From Micromonospora sp. MW-13 (lineage in GTDB: Bacteria; Actinomycetota; Actinomycetes; Mycobacteriales; Micromonosporaceae), in NCBI RefSeq assembly GCF_003434305.1, contig NZ_QKKX01000050.1:103097-167096 (forward strand): DNA of 64,000 nt. Direction: 5' to 3'. Below, piece after piece: positions 34,004-42,573 of this stretch. A model generated the notes under the pieces. That model ran no database searches and was not told where the DNA came from. It saw nothing but the letters and a program-made list of their open reading frames with translations. The translations under genes and the position numbers were made by a program. The number at the start of each line of letters is the position of its first letter. Within the stretch, counting starts at the first letter, position 1.

Positions 34004-36619
34004 TCACCCGGCGCCGAAGCAGACGAAGGCGGCGGCCGTCGCCGCGGCGGAGCCGTCGCCGGTGGCGACGAACGCGGCCTGGGCGTCGGCGAGGGCCCGC
34101 GCCGGCCGGGCCCCGGCACGCATCCGCCGGTGCAGGTCGAGCATGAGCGCGGTGGTGAGGTCGGCCGGCACCGGCAGCACGGCCGCCACCAGGCATCGGG
34201 TGCCCAGCGCCAGCAGCACCGCCGTGAAGCCCAGCACCTCGTCGCCGGGGCGCACCCCGGACAGCCCCGAGTCGCACGCGGAGAGCACCACGCAGCCCGG
34301 CGGGCGGGGCAGCCGTTCCAGCTCGTACGCGAGCAGCGGCCCGTCGGCCAGCTCCAGGCCGGAGAAGAGCGGGTTGTCGGCCCGGAACGTGCCGTGCGCG
34401 GCGATGTGGGCCAGCCCGGCGCCGTCCAGCGCGGCGGTCAACGCGTCGGCGGTGGCGTCCGCCCCGGCGAGCAGCCGGGAGCCGGGCAGCTCGCGGGCGA
34501 GCAGCTCGACCTCGGTCCGCGCGGCCGGCAGTCGCGGACCCGCCGCCAGCACCGGTGCGCCGTCGGGCGCCGCCCGGCCGTCCGCGCGCAGCCAGACCGT
34601 GGCCGACGGGGCCACCGTCACCGGCCGCCCGGCGCACGTCGGCAGGCCGGACCACGCGACCGCGTGCAGCGCCGCGACCGGCACGAGCACCAGGGGGCGG
34701 TCGCCCAGCCGCCGGCGCAGCGGGTCGAAAAGCTGCCGGTCCAGGGCCGCCGCGGCGTGCCCGACCCCGGCCCGGGCGGCGGCCGTGTCGCCGGTGGTGA
34801 CCAGCCGGCGCAGGCCGAAGCGGTGCCGCCGGGCCTGCTCCACCGCCTCGGCGAGCGGACCGAGGTCGTGCAGGCTGGCCCGGCCGTCGCGGACCAGCAC
34901 CGCCCGCAGCCGGTCCCCGTGCGCCACCAGCTCCACCAGCACGCGCGGGCCGAGCCGGGCGGCGAGCGCCGCGACGCCCGGCGGGGCCGTCACGTCGCCA
35001 CCGCCGGGCACCCGCCGGGCCAGGTCCCGGATCACCTGTTCGAGCCGGGCCTGCCGGCCCCGCAGCGCGTGCGTCGGCCGGCCCACGAGCAGGGCGTCCT
35101 CCAGCAGGCTGCTGACCAGGCGAAGCTCGCTGAGCGCCGCGACCAGGTCCGGGTCCTCGGGCGGCAGCGCCGGCCGGGTGCGCAGCGCGTTGGCCCGCCA
35201 CCGTTCCGCCCAGGCCAGGACCCGGCCGGCGGCGCCGGACCGGACGGCGAGATCCAGGCCCTCGGCGGCCAACTGCTGCCCGTACGCCCCGCTGTGCGCC
35301 CGCAGCTCGGTGGCGCCGAGCGAGGCCCGGTGGCTGTCCAGCACGGCCAGCCCGCGCCGCAGCGCCCGGGCCGCCGCGCGGTCGTCCCCGGCGAGCCGGC
35401 GCGCCAGCGCCAGGGCGTACCACCCCTGGGCCCGGCCCGGCGCGGTGCCCCGCCGGCGGGCGCGGGCCGCCCGGCCCAGCAGGGTAGCCGCCTTCTCGGT
35501 ACGGCCGAGCGCGGCGGCCAGCCGGCCGGCGTCGATCCGGGTGGTCAGCGCCGGGCCGGGCCAGCCGGTGGCGTCGAGCTGGTCGGCGGTACGCACCAGC
35601 GCGGTGAGCAGCGCCGCCGAGCCGGTGCCGCGACGGAATTCGGCGCGCAACTCGACGTGCCGGGCGAAGGCTGCCCAGGTACGCCGCCCCTGGCGACGGA
35701 AGCGGACCCGCGCCCGGGCGGCGGCGTCGGTGGCGGTGTCCAGATCCCCGGCGAGCAGCGCGGCGCGGGCCTGGGCCAGCAGCGCCTCGGCCAGGTCGGA
35801 GGCCATCCCCCGGCGGCTCAGCTCCCGCACGGCCGCCCCGGCCACCTCGACCGCCTCGTCGAGCAACGGCACCGACAGCAGCAGCTCGAACCGGTCCAGC
35901 AGCAGCGCCGGCCGGGGCACCGACAACCGGCGGTACTCCTGCTCGACCTCGGCGAAGCAGCGCAGCGCGCCCACGGTGTCGCCGCGCTGGCCCGCCGCGA
36001 TGCCCAGGTTCCAGCGGGCGTCGGCGGCGGCGAGTTCCAGCCCGAGCCGCTGGAAGATCGCCGCCGACCGGGCGAGGTCGCCGTCGCGGCCCCGGCCGGC
36101 GCCCCGGTGGGCGTTGAGCAGGCCGCGGTTGTTGCGGGCCCGGGCCTCCAGCAGCGGGTCGCCCTCGCGCTGGGCGATCTCTACGGCGAGGGAGTAGTCG
36201 CGCACCGCCTCGTCGTAGCGGCCCCGGTAGTGCAGCACCACGCCCCGCTGCATCCGGGCGCGCCCGGCGTCGGCCCCGACGAGCGGGGGCAGGGCGGCGG
36301 TCACCGCGCGCAGGGCCGCGCCGGTGCGGCCGGCGTTGGCCAGCACGTAGCCGAGGCTCATCCGGGCCAGTGCGCGGGTGCGGGGCGTCGCGGCGGCCCG
36401 CACCGCCCGGCGCAGGTGCCGCAGCGCGCCGGGCAGGTCGTTGAGCTCCCGCAGGGCCAGGCCGACGGCCCGTTCGGCGGTGGAGCGCTCGTCGCCGGTG
36501 ACGGCGCGGCCGGCGGCAAGCACCCGCTGCGCGATGGCGATCGCCTCGCGCGGGTAGCGCTGCACCGCGTCGAGCGCGGCCTGGGCCGCTCCGACACCGG
36601 GATCGGCGCTGTCGGCCAT
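34004..36619 (-). CDS. CHAT-domain caspase-like protease with N-terminal TPR array
   Basis: 871 residues. The N-terminal two thirds is a helical TPR-like superhelix: repeats such as GALRHLRRAVRAA, LGYVLANAGRTGAALRAVTA and VVLHYRGRYDEAVRDYSLAV are visible. The C-terminal ~280 residues form a CHAT (caspase HetF-associated with TPRs) domain with both dyad residues, His in HIAAHGTFRADNPLFSGLEL and Cys in CVVLSACDSGLSGVRPGDEV, and the end ADAQAAFVAT..WAAFVCFG-like helix. CHAT proteases act in regulated proteolysis and in prokaryotic conflict systems. It starts at ATG 36619. It is divergent from an S8 protease, sigma factor and small protein operon, about 190 bases away. Confidence 0.88.
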   Translation of the reverse strand: MADSADPGVGAAQAALDAVQRYPREAIAIAQRVLAAGRAVTGDERSTAERAVGLALRELNDLPGALRHLRRAVRAAATPRTRALARMSLGYVLANAGRTGAALRAVTAALPPLVGADAGRARMQRGVVLHYRGRYDEAVRDYSLAVEIAQREGDPLLEARARNNRGLLNAHRGAGRGRDGDLARSAAIFQRLGLELAAADARWNLGIAAGQRGDTVGALRCFAEVEQEYRRLSVPRPALLLDRFELLLSVPLLDEAVEVAGAAVRELSRRGMASDLAEALLAQARAALLAGDLDTATDAAARARVRFRRQGRRTWAAFARHVELRAEFRRGTGSAALLTALVRTADQLDATGWPGPALTTRIDAGRLAAALGRTEKAATLLGRAARARRRGTAPGRAQGWYALALARRLAGDDRAAARALRRGLAVLDSHRASLGATELRAHSGAYGQQLAAEGLDLAVRSGAAGRVLAWAERWRANALRTRPALPPEDPDLVAALSELRLVSSLLEDALLVGRPTHALRGRQARLEQVIRDLARRVPGGGDVTAPPGVAALAARLGPRVLVELVAHGDRLRAVLVRDGRASLHDLGPLAEAVEQARRHRFGLRRLVTTGDTAAARAGVGHAAAALDRQLFDPLRRRLGDRPLVLVPVAALHAVAWSGLPTCAGRPVTVAPSATVWLRADGRAAPDGAPVLAAGPRLPAARTEVELLARELPGSRLLAGADATADALTAALDGAGLAHIAAHGTFRADNPLFSGLELADGPLLAYELERLPRPPGCVVLSACDSGLSGVRPGDEVLGFTAVLLALGTRCLVAAVLPVPADLTTALMLDLHRRMRAGARPARALADAQAAFVATGDGSAAATAAAFVCFGAG

Positions 36620-36812
36620 GTCGGACAGCGTTCCCGATGAACCGACAAGCGTCAATGCGGACCCCACAAATGGGATTTCCACCGGCCGGGTCGACCTTTT
36701 GTGTCATTGACATTCAACTATGCTTTGGAAGAATCGACAGCGCCCCGGACGTGCTGTCACGACCGCACCGGGAACCCGACGACCGCGCTGCCCGCAACCG
36801 CTTGGAGGACCG

Positions 36813-38123
36813 GTGCCGCCTGACCGTCCCCGCCCGCCGCCGTCGGTCGACCGGCTGTCCCGGCGGCGGCTGCTGGCCCTCGGCGCGCTCGCCGCGGCGG
36901 CGCCCCTCGGCGGCGGGCTGCGGCCCGGCGCCGCAGCCGGCGAGAGCACCGACGACGACGCCTACCAGCGGGCCTTCTCCGACGCGCTGGCCGCCGACCC
37001 CAACGTGCGGCGGCACACCGTCCCGGGCCGGGAGTTCCTCTACCGCCCCCGGCAGTTGCTCGCGGCCGACGCCGACGCCCAGCGGGTCACCGCCTGGCTG
37101 CGCGCGCGCGGCCACCAGGTGACCGTGGGCACCGGCTTCGCCGGCGTCACCCGGCTGCTGTTCGCCAAGGAGACCGACATCCCCACGGTGGTGTCGGCCC
37201 TGCGCAGCCCGCAGCAGTGGCCGGGCCAGCCGGTCCCGGCGGTGCAGCCGCACCACGTCCTGCTGGGCCTGGGCAACATCATGGGCAACCCGGGCGGCCC
37301 ACCCAGGGCGGTGGGCGCGCTGGCCGCGCCGAACCCGGCCCGGCTCGGCGAGGGCGCGGGGGTCACCGTCGGCCTCTGCGACACCGGGATCTGGCGGCAG
37401 GCCGGCAGCTACCATCCGCAGTGGCTCGGCGGCAGCTACCTGCCCGAGCCGGACGACGAGGACGCCCTGTACGTCGCCGGCGACGTGCTGGCCCCGCAGG
37501 GCGGGCACGGCACCTTCGTCGCCGGGGTGGTCCGGCAGGCCGCGCCGGGAGTGAAGGTCGACCCGGAGCAGGCGTTGAACCCCACCGGCGTCGGCGACGA
37601 GTCGATGCTGGTGGCGGCCATGGCCCGGCTCGGGCCGCAGGTGTCCGTCGTCAACCTGTCCCTGGGCGGCTTCACCCAGGACGACCTGCCCCCACTGCCC
37701 CTGGTCAACGCCGTGGCCGCGCTGCCGGCGCAGACCGCCGTGGTGGCCGCCGCCGGCAACGCCGGCACCAGCCGCCCCGCCTGGCCGGCCGCGCTGGGCC
37801 GGGTGCTCGGCGTGGCCGCGGTGAGCCAGGGCGGCACCGGCCCCGCACCGGCGGCGTACAGCGGATTCGGGCCGTGGGTCGACGCCTGCGCGCTCGGCGA
37901 GCGCGACAGCACGTACGTCGAGGGCCAGCTTCCGCTGCCGGGGCGACCGACCCGGGTGTTCCACGGCTTCGCCGGGTGGGCCGGCACCTCGTTCGCCGCG
38001 GCGTACGTCTCCGGCCGGCTGGCGGCCATGATGGTCGCCGGTGGCCTGAGCGCCGACGCGGCCCGGCTCGCGCTGCTCGCGAACCCCCGCTGGCACCCCG
38101 ACTACGGGGTGTTGGTCGCGTGA
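36813..38123 (+). CDS. Exported subtilisin-family (S8) serine protease
   Basis: 436 residues. The N-terminus SRRRLLALGALAAAAPLGGG looks like a twin-arginine-type signal. A propeptide-like part follows (to about 165). The triad is complete: Asp in VTVGLCDTGIW, His in PQGGHGTFVAGV, Ser in GWAGTSFAAAYVSGRLA, with oxyanion Asn in VVAAAGNAGTSRP. The GTG at 36813 has GGAGG immediately upstream; an earlier TTG at 36720 adds residues before the signal. It is the first gene of an operon with a sigma factor and a small protein, divergent from the CHAT gene. The pairing suggests a protease cascade or a secreted effector of the module. Confidence 0.9.
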   Translation: MPPDRPRPPPSVDRLSRRRLLALGALAAAAPLGGGLRPGAAAGESTDDDAYQRAFSDALAADPNVRRHTVPGREFLYRPRQLLAADADAQRVTAWLRARGHQVTVGTGFAGVTRLLFAKETDIPTVVSALRSPQQWPGQPVPAVQPHHVLLGLGNIMGNPGGPPRAVGALAAPNPARLGEGAGVTVGLCDTGIWRQAGSYHPQWLGGSYLPEPDDEDALYVAGDVLAPQGGHGTFVAGVVRQAAPGVKVDPEQALNPTGVGDESMLVAAMARLGPQVSVVNLSLGGFTQDDLPPLPLVNAVAALPAQTAVVAAAGNAGTSRPAWPAALGRVLGVAAVSQGGTGPAPAAYSGFGPWVDACALGERDSTYVEGQLPLPGRPTRVFHGFAGWAGTSFAAAYVSGRLAAMMVAGGLSADAARLALLANPRWHPDYGVLVA

Positions 38124-38154
38124 GGCCCGATCCGGACGGCGAAGGGGCACGCCG

Positions 38155-38787
38155 GTGACCGACCTGACCGCGACGGGCCTGGTGGCCGCCGCCGCCGGCG
38201 GGGACGAGGCGGCATGGGCCGAGCTGGTGCGCCGCTACACCCCGCTGGTGGTCTCGGTGATCCGGGCGCACGGGATGAGCCGCGCCGACGCCGCCGACAT
38301 CAACCAGACCGTCTGGCTGCGCCTGGTGGAGCGGCTGGACCAGGTGCGCGACCCGCAGGCGCTGGCCGCCTGGCTGGCCACCACCGCCCGGCGGGAGTGC
38401 TACCGACTGTCCCGCCTCGGCCGGCGCAGCCAGCCGGTCGACCCGTACGACGACGCGCTCGACGCCCGGCACGGGCCGCTGGTGGACGCGGCGGCGCCGG
38501 ACGAGGCGCTGCTGCGGGCCGAGCGGCGCCAGGCGTTGCGGGAGGGCTTCGCCCAACTTCCGCCCCGCTGCCAGGAGCTGCTGGCCCTGCTCACCGCCGA
38601 CCCGCCGGTCAGCTACCGGGAGATCGGTGAGCGACTCGGCATGCCGGTCGGCAGCATCGGCCCCACCCAGGCCCGCTGCCTGCACAGGCTGCGAAACTGC
38701 CCGGCGCTCGCCCCGTTCCTCGGGGCCCGTCGCGGCCCCAACAAGAACGGGGGTGACCGCGATGGCGCCGTGGCCGCCGGGCGATGA
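38155..38787 (+). CDS. ECF-like sigma-70 family factor of the CHAT/protease module
   Basis: 210 residues. Region 2: AAWAELVRRYTPLVVSVIRA, DAADINQTVWLRLVERLDQV (sigma2), AWLATTARRECYRLSR. Region 4: LPPRCQELLALLTADPPVSY and REIGERLGMPVGSIGPTQAR then CLHRLR. It starts at GTG 38155, 31 bases after the protease stop, with a GAAGGGG box. Its 3' end overlaps the next gene by 26 bases. It would direct transcription of a small regulon, possibly including the divergent CHAT gene. Confidence 0.88.
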   Translation: MTDLTATGLVAAAAGGDEAAWAELVRRYTPLVVSVIRAHGMSRADAADINQTVWLRLVERLDQVRDPQALAAWLATTARRECYRLSRLGRRSQPVDPYDDALDARHGPLVDAAAPDEALLRAERRQALREGFAQLPPRCQELLALLTADPPVSYREIGERLGMPVGSIGPTQARCLHRLRNCPALAPFLGARRGPNKNGGDRDGAVAAGR

Positions 38788-39226
38788 CGACGCCCTGACC
38801 GTGGAGCTGGGCGCGGCGTTGTGGGACGCCGGACCCGTTCCCGAGGAGTTCCTGACCGCCGCGCGGGCGGCGTTCGCCTGGCGGACCGTGGACGCCGAAC
38901 TGGCGGTCGCCGAGCTGACGTTCGACTCGGCGTGCGACGCCGAGCCCGCCGGGCTGACCCGCTCGGGCGGCGCGGCGCGGACCCTGTCCTTCCGCAGCGG
39001 CGCCGTGGTGTTGGAGATCGAGGTGAGCGACGCCGGGATCGTCGGTCAGCTCTCCCCGCCCCGGGGCGGCCGGGTCACCGCCCGGACCGCCACCGGCCCG
39101 TACGACGAGGCGCCGGTCGACGAGGTGGGCTTCTTCTCGCTGGGCGCTCCCCCGGCCGGCCCCGTCCGGCTCTCCGCCCGCGCCGACGGGTACGCGGTGG
39201 CCACCGACTGGGTCAGCCTCAGCTAG
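38762..39226 (+). CDS. Small protein of the CHAT/protease/sigma module, unknown function
   Basis: 154 residues with no recognised family. The N-terminal part is acidic (PPGDDDALTVELGAALWDAG) and continues PVPEEFLTAARAAFAWRTVD and AELAVAELTFDSA, a pattern seen in small partners encoded directly after such sigma factors. The C-terminal part is beta-rich (LSFRSGAVVLEIEVSDAGIV) and ends with GRVTARTATG and PVRLSARADGYAVATDWVSL, which may be a carboxypeptidase-regulatory-like fold. It could be the sigma regulator or carry the signal to the CHAT protein. It starts at ATG 38762 inside the sigma gene. Confidence 0.78.
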   Translation: MAPWPPGDDDALTVELGAALWDAGPVPEEFLTAARAAFAWRTVDAELAVAELTFDSACDAEPAGLTRSGGAARTLSFRSGAVVLEIEVSDAGIVGQLSPPRGGRVTARTATGPYDEAPVDEVGFFSLGAPPAGPVRLSARADGYAVATDWVSLS

Positions 39227-39285
39227 CGGCGGGCCGCCGTCCCTCCGCAGGCCCGGCCCCGCCCGGCGATCGTCACGCTGGCAGG

Positions 39286-39332
39286 CGTACGGCGGGGTCC
39301 CCGGACCCGACGGTCCGGAACCCCGCCGTACG
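39286..39332. terminator. Bidirectional hairpin between convergent genes
   Basis: CGTACGGCGGGG and its complement CCCCGCCGTACG form a 12-bp stem, with a further GGACC/GGTCC pairing inside. It separates the end of the CHAT-module operon from the convergent secreted-protein gene. Confidence 0.6.
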
Positions 39333-39409
39333 GCCATCGGACGGCGGTGGCCGCCAGCAGCGGGATCGGCGCCGGCGATCGGCCGGATCCCGGCGCCCGC
39401 CCGCGAAGG

Positions 39410-40012
39410 CTAGACCGACAGGAGGTCGCGCCAGGCGATGTTGTTGTTGTTCCGGACGTTGGTCATCAGGTCCGGGGTGAGCAGCGGCAACGGGTCGTCC
39501 GGGGAGTCCCACACGGCCAGCAGGGAGAAGTGGCCGGGGCCGGGCACGGCGCCCCACGGGACGACCACGGTCGTGGCGCCCGCCGGCACGACGACATTCA
39601 CCGTCGCGACCCAGGTCAGGTCCGTCGGCCAGACCATGCCACCGCCCGGGGAGGTGCGGTAGATCCGCAGCGACCCGCTGTCGGTGCCCGCACCGTACGG
39701 GCCAGGATTGCGCAGCGTGACGAAGATGTAGCTGGTCATGCCGACGACCGGGAACTGACTGGTCGCGCACGCCACCGCCGTCGGACAGACCTTCACGTCG
39801 GGGCTGGACCAGATCGGGCTGCCGGTGTGCGGCTGGAGGCCGACGTCGGTGGCGACGTCCCGCATCCAGACGTCGGTAACGGTCATGACCCGGTCCGGCT
39901 GCGCGGCCGGTGGGGCGGCGGGGGCGGCGGTGGTGCCCAGCAGGCCGGCCAGGGCCGTACCGGCGAGCAGGGCCAGCGCCGCGTGCCGGGCGCGGCTACC
40001 CAGGAATGCCAT
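39410..40012 (-). CDS. Secreted beta-rich protein of unknown function
   Basis: 200 residues. The signal peptide is ARHAALALLAGTALAGLLGT followed by an Ala/Pro stretch. The mature part is beta-rich: VTDVWMRDVATDVGLQP, SPDVKV, SYIFVTLRNPGPYGAGTDSG and GHFSLLAVWDSPDDPLPLLT, a pattern reminiscent of CARDB/Ig-like exported modules, with one Cys pair (VCPTAVAC). ATG 40012 has GGGAGA eight bases upstream; ATG 40027 is less likely. The function is unknown. Confidence 0.75.
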   Translation of the reverse strand: MAFLGSRARHAALALLAGTALAGLLGTTAAPAAPPAAQPDRVMTVTDVWMRDVATDVGLQPHTGSPIWSSPDVKVCPTAVACATSQFPVVGMTSYIFVTLRNPGPYGAGTDSGSLRIYRTSPGGGMVWPTDLTWVATVNVVVPAGATTVVVPWGAVPGPGHFSLLAVWDSPDDPLPLLTPDLMTNVRNNNNIAWRDLLSV

Positions 40013-40186
40013 GACACTGTCTCCCATCGACGGGGTGGCCGGCCGTGGTCCCGGACCGGCGTGGTCATGGCTTCAGGAGCCGGCCGCGGGCCCGCAGATA
40101 CCGACACCGGAGGTGGCGGTTGTCCAGATGACGCCAGGTCGGATCAATCAGACGCCGATCCGACGACAGCGAAGCTGAGGGACGGC

Positions 40187-41032
40187 TCAGGGCAAGGCTA
40201 GGCTGCCCACGGCGGGCGACGGCGGAAGCGCCTGCCGCCCTCGCCGATCGACCGCCGCCGGCCGCGAGAGGACGCCATGAACCGCGACACACGGGGTGCG
40301 CAGTGAACCGGTCGAGGTGGCTGGTCGGTGGTCTGCACGTCGCGACCCTGGTGTGGGTCGGTGGCGACTTCCCGTGGGTCCATGGGCGGTTCGAGCCGGG
40401 GCCGGGGTGTGCCGCCGTCGAGGGGTTCCTGCCGTCCGACGGCGGCGGCGCCCGCTGGCTGGACGACGACGCGCTCGCCGCGGCCGGCCACCCACCCGAG
40501 ACGTGGCTGCTGGTCGACGAGGACGACGAGGAGCCCTGCTTCCTGCACGCGCTCGTGCGCCGCGGCGAGGACGACGTGTCGTGGCGGTTCGGCGGGTCGC
40601 CGCTGGAGCTGGACGACCCGCCCGCTGGGCGGGCCTGAGCGCGGCGGGTACAACCTCCCGGTCGAACGGGAACTCCCGTCGATTCCGGCGGCGACCGTGC
40701 CGGGGGTGCTGGTGTTGGCGGTGATCCCGTCGGTCCCAGCTCGGCGGCGAACGAGCAGCTCCACCGCGCACTGGAGGCGGGTGTCGCCCGAGGAATCCGT
40801 CCTGCTGAGGGTCGTCGCGGTCGGGTTCGGTGGGCTCGGTTGCTGTACTTCGCTGCTGTAGTTCTTCGGCGGCGTCGATGACGTTGCGGGCGGCGGTCGC
40901 TACCGGGCAGTCCGGTGTGTGGCAGACCCGGCAGCTGCCGTCCGGGCCGGTCCGGTGGTCGCGGAGGACCGCTCGGGCGGTGAGGATGAGCCGGTTGCGG
41001 ATCTGGGCCAGCGACAGGAACGGCCCGGTCAT
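40187..41032 (-). CDS. Small companion gene of the XRE regulator; 3' extent uncertain
   Basis: The ATG at 41032 overlaps the regulator stop (ATGA), and the first ~65 codons look genuine: FLSLAQIRNRLILTARAVLR, DGSCRVCHTPDCPVATAARN with two Cys pairs (CRVC, CPV), and VIDAAEELQ. Similar small proteins follow this regulator type in Micromonosporaceae. After codon 80 the frame becomes Arg/Pro-rich and runs antisense to a better gene, so the original gene probably ended earlier and lost its stop or frame. Only the 5' part (about 40790-41032) should be trusted. Confidence 0.4.
   Translation of the reverse strand: MTGPFLSLAQIRNRLILTARAVLRDHRTGPDGSCRVCHTPDCPVATAARNVIDAAEELQQRSTATEPTEPDRDDPQQDGFLGRHPPPVRGGAARSPPSWDRRDHRQHQHPRHGRRRNRREFPFDREVVPAALRPAQRAGRPAPAATRRTATTRRPRRGARARAGSRAPRRPRRPAATSRVGGRPRRARRRPASGRRRRRTAGTPRRRHTPAPARTAHGPTGSRHRPTPGSRRADHRPATSTGSLRTPCVAVHGVLSRPAAVDRRGRQALPPSPAVGSLALP
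40303..40638 (+). CDS. Hypothetical protein
   Basis: 111 residues with strong third-position G/C bias, so probably real. VGGLHVATLVWVGGDFPWVH and RFEPGPGCAAVEGFLPSDGG open it, followed by an acidic middle (LLVDEDDEEPCFLHALVRRG). No family was recognised. It overlaps the weak 3' half of the leftward frame at 40187-41032; base use favours this gene in the overlap. Confidence 0.55.
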   Translation: MNRSRWLVGGLHVATLVWVGGDFPWVHGRFEPGPGCAAVEGFLPSDGGGARWLDDDALAAAGHPPETWLLVDEDDEEPCFLHALVRRGEDDVSWRFGGSPLELDDPPAGRA

Positions 41033-42237
41033 GCTGGGGTCACCCCGAGGGCGACGGCGAGCTGGATGATCGTGGCCGGCGCGTGCGGGTCGCGGGCTAC
41101 CTGGGCGAGCACCTCCCGGGCGGCGGGGCGGTGGCGTACCTCGGCCGGTGCCGTGCGGTCGGCGTCGACCAGGGCCCCGCCCGCGCTGGCCGGGTCGTCG
41201 GCTTGGAGGTAGGCGCGGGCGGCGTCGAGCAGGTGGGCGGCGCGGTGTTCGACCGGTAGCCACCGCCAGCCGTCCCGCTTCGTGGCCTGCTCGTGCCAGG
41301 CGACCGCGTCGTGTGCGTTGCCCAGTTCGAGGGCTGCGGCGGCACGGGCCAGGTCAACCGCAGTCGGCCCGAACGCGGTCCGGTGGTGATCGTGGCCGTC
41401 GCCTACCCGGGCCGCCATGCCGGCAGCCTCGCCGATGAGTTCGACGGTGACCCGGTCGTCACCGCCACGCGCCGCCGCCAGGGCCGCCTGCACAAGCAGC
41501 GTCCCGCACAGCGACAGTGCGGCCGGGGTCCCGTCGTCCGGGTTGGACGGGGCGATCCGGTACGCGGCGGCCAGCGTCGCCGACAGGGCCGCCCGCGCTC
41601 GCCCCGAGGCGCGCAGCACCTGGCCGAGTTGCACGGCTGCGGCGGCCACCAGCGCCGAGTCACCGGTGGCCACGGCCATCGCCCGATCGGCGGCCAGCCA
41701 GCCCAGGTCGACCTCGCCGAGCTTCACCAGCAGCGACGCGGTCACCCGGTACACCTCGACCAGCAGTGGACGACCCCACCCGGGATCATCGGCGTGGACA
41801 CGCTGCACGCCAGCCAGCAGGTCCGGCACCAGCACGATCACCTGCGGGTACCGGGCGTGCTGGAAGGTGATCCAAGCGTGTGTGACATCCCGCGCCAGCC
41901 GATCAGCCGACAACACCTGACAGCGCGCCGCCGACCGGCCCACCGCGATGTCGTACGTCGACAGGGCCTCCCGGACACGCTCGACGCCCTCGACCCGCCC
42001 GGTCACGTCGGCGGGCCGGGTGTCCCGACCAAGCAGCACCGCCGTGTCGATCCGCAGCACGGCGGCGACGTCCCGGAGGACCGACATCTTGTCCAGCGAC
42101 CGGACACCCCGCTCGACCTTGTCGACCCAGCTCTTGGACTTGCCGAGCCGGTCGGCGAACACCTGCTGGGAGAGCTTGCGCCGCCCCCGCCAGTACGCCA
42201 CCCGACGACCGACCGGCAGGAGGTCACTGCTGTCCAC
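41029..42237 (-). CDS. XRE-family transcriptional regulator with TPR-like C-terminal domain
   Basis: 402 residues. The N-terminal helix-turn-helix is VGRRVAYWRGRRKLSQQVFA then DRLGKSKSWVDKVERGVRSL. A long helical C-terminal domain follows (AWITFQHARYPQVIVLVPDL, VYRVTASLLVKLGEVDLGWL, AARAYLQADDPASAGGALVD) as in actinobacterial XRE/TPR regulators. It starts at GTG 42237. Upstream it overlaps a 54-residue gene and downstream a small gene, so three genes are coupled. The ligand and targets are unknown. A partial copy of the same gene type lies at 43933-44110. Confidence 0.85.
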   Translation of the reverse strand: MDSSDLLPVGRRVAYWRGRRKLSQQVFADRLGKSKSWVDKVERGVRSLDKMSVLRDVAAVLRIDTAVLLGRDTRPADVTGRVEGVERVREALSTYDIAVGRSAARCQVLSADRLARDVTHAWITFQHARYPQVIVLVPDLLAGVQRVHADDPGWGRPLLVEVYRVTASLLVKLGEVDLGWLAADRAMAVATGDSALVAAAAVQLGQVLRASGRARAALSATLAAAYRIAPSNPDDGTPAALSLCGTLLVQAALAAARGGDDRVTVELIGEAAGMAARVGDGHDHHRTAFGPTAVDLARAAAALELGNAHDAVAWHEQATKRDGWRWLPVEHRAAHLLDAARAYLQADDPASAGGALVDADRTAPAEVRHRPAAREVLAQVARDPHAPATIIQLAVALGVTPA

Positions 42238-42388
42238 GACGCCACCGCCTGTCCGGCACCGCCCTGGTCGTCTCCTCGGCCGGTATCCGTTCCTCCTCGG
42301 CCAGCGCCAGGATCCGTCGCTTGGCGGCTTCCCGTTCCTCCTGCTGTATCTGCTCGCCTCTGCCCTCGACCGGCCTGGTGTCGCTCAT
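42224..42388 (-). CDS. 54-residue charged protein encoded before the XRE regulator
   Basis: A short, highly charged protein (EQIQQEEREAAKRRILALAE), probably one long helix. It starts at ATG 42388 after GGAGG and overlaps the regulator start by 14 bases, so it is probably translated with it. The function is unknown. Confidence 0.6.
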   Translation of the reverse strand: MSDTRPVEGRGEQIQQEEREAAKRRILALAEEERIPAEETTRAVPDRRWRRGQQ

Positions 42389-42573
42389 CCCCCACCTCCG
42401 CTGGTAGGGCGCGGCGGCGTGCTCTTGGAAGGACCGACACCGCCGCGCCCGGCTGCGAGCGGGTCGCGGCCATCTGGGTGTTCGCGCCGATCCCGCCCTC
42501 AAACACAGCATTGAGCGACCGAGCGGCTACCCAAAGGTGTTGAGTGTCCGCTGGCCGGGTCGGCTGTCCTCTG

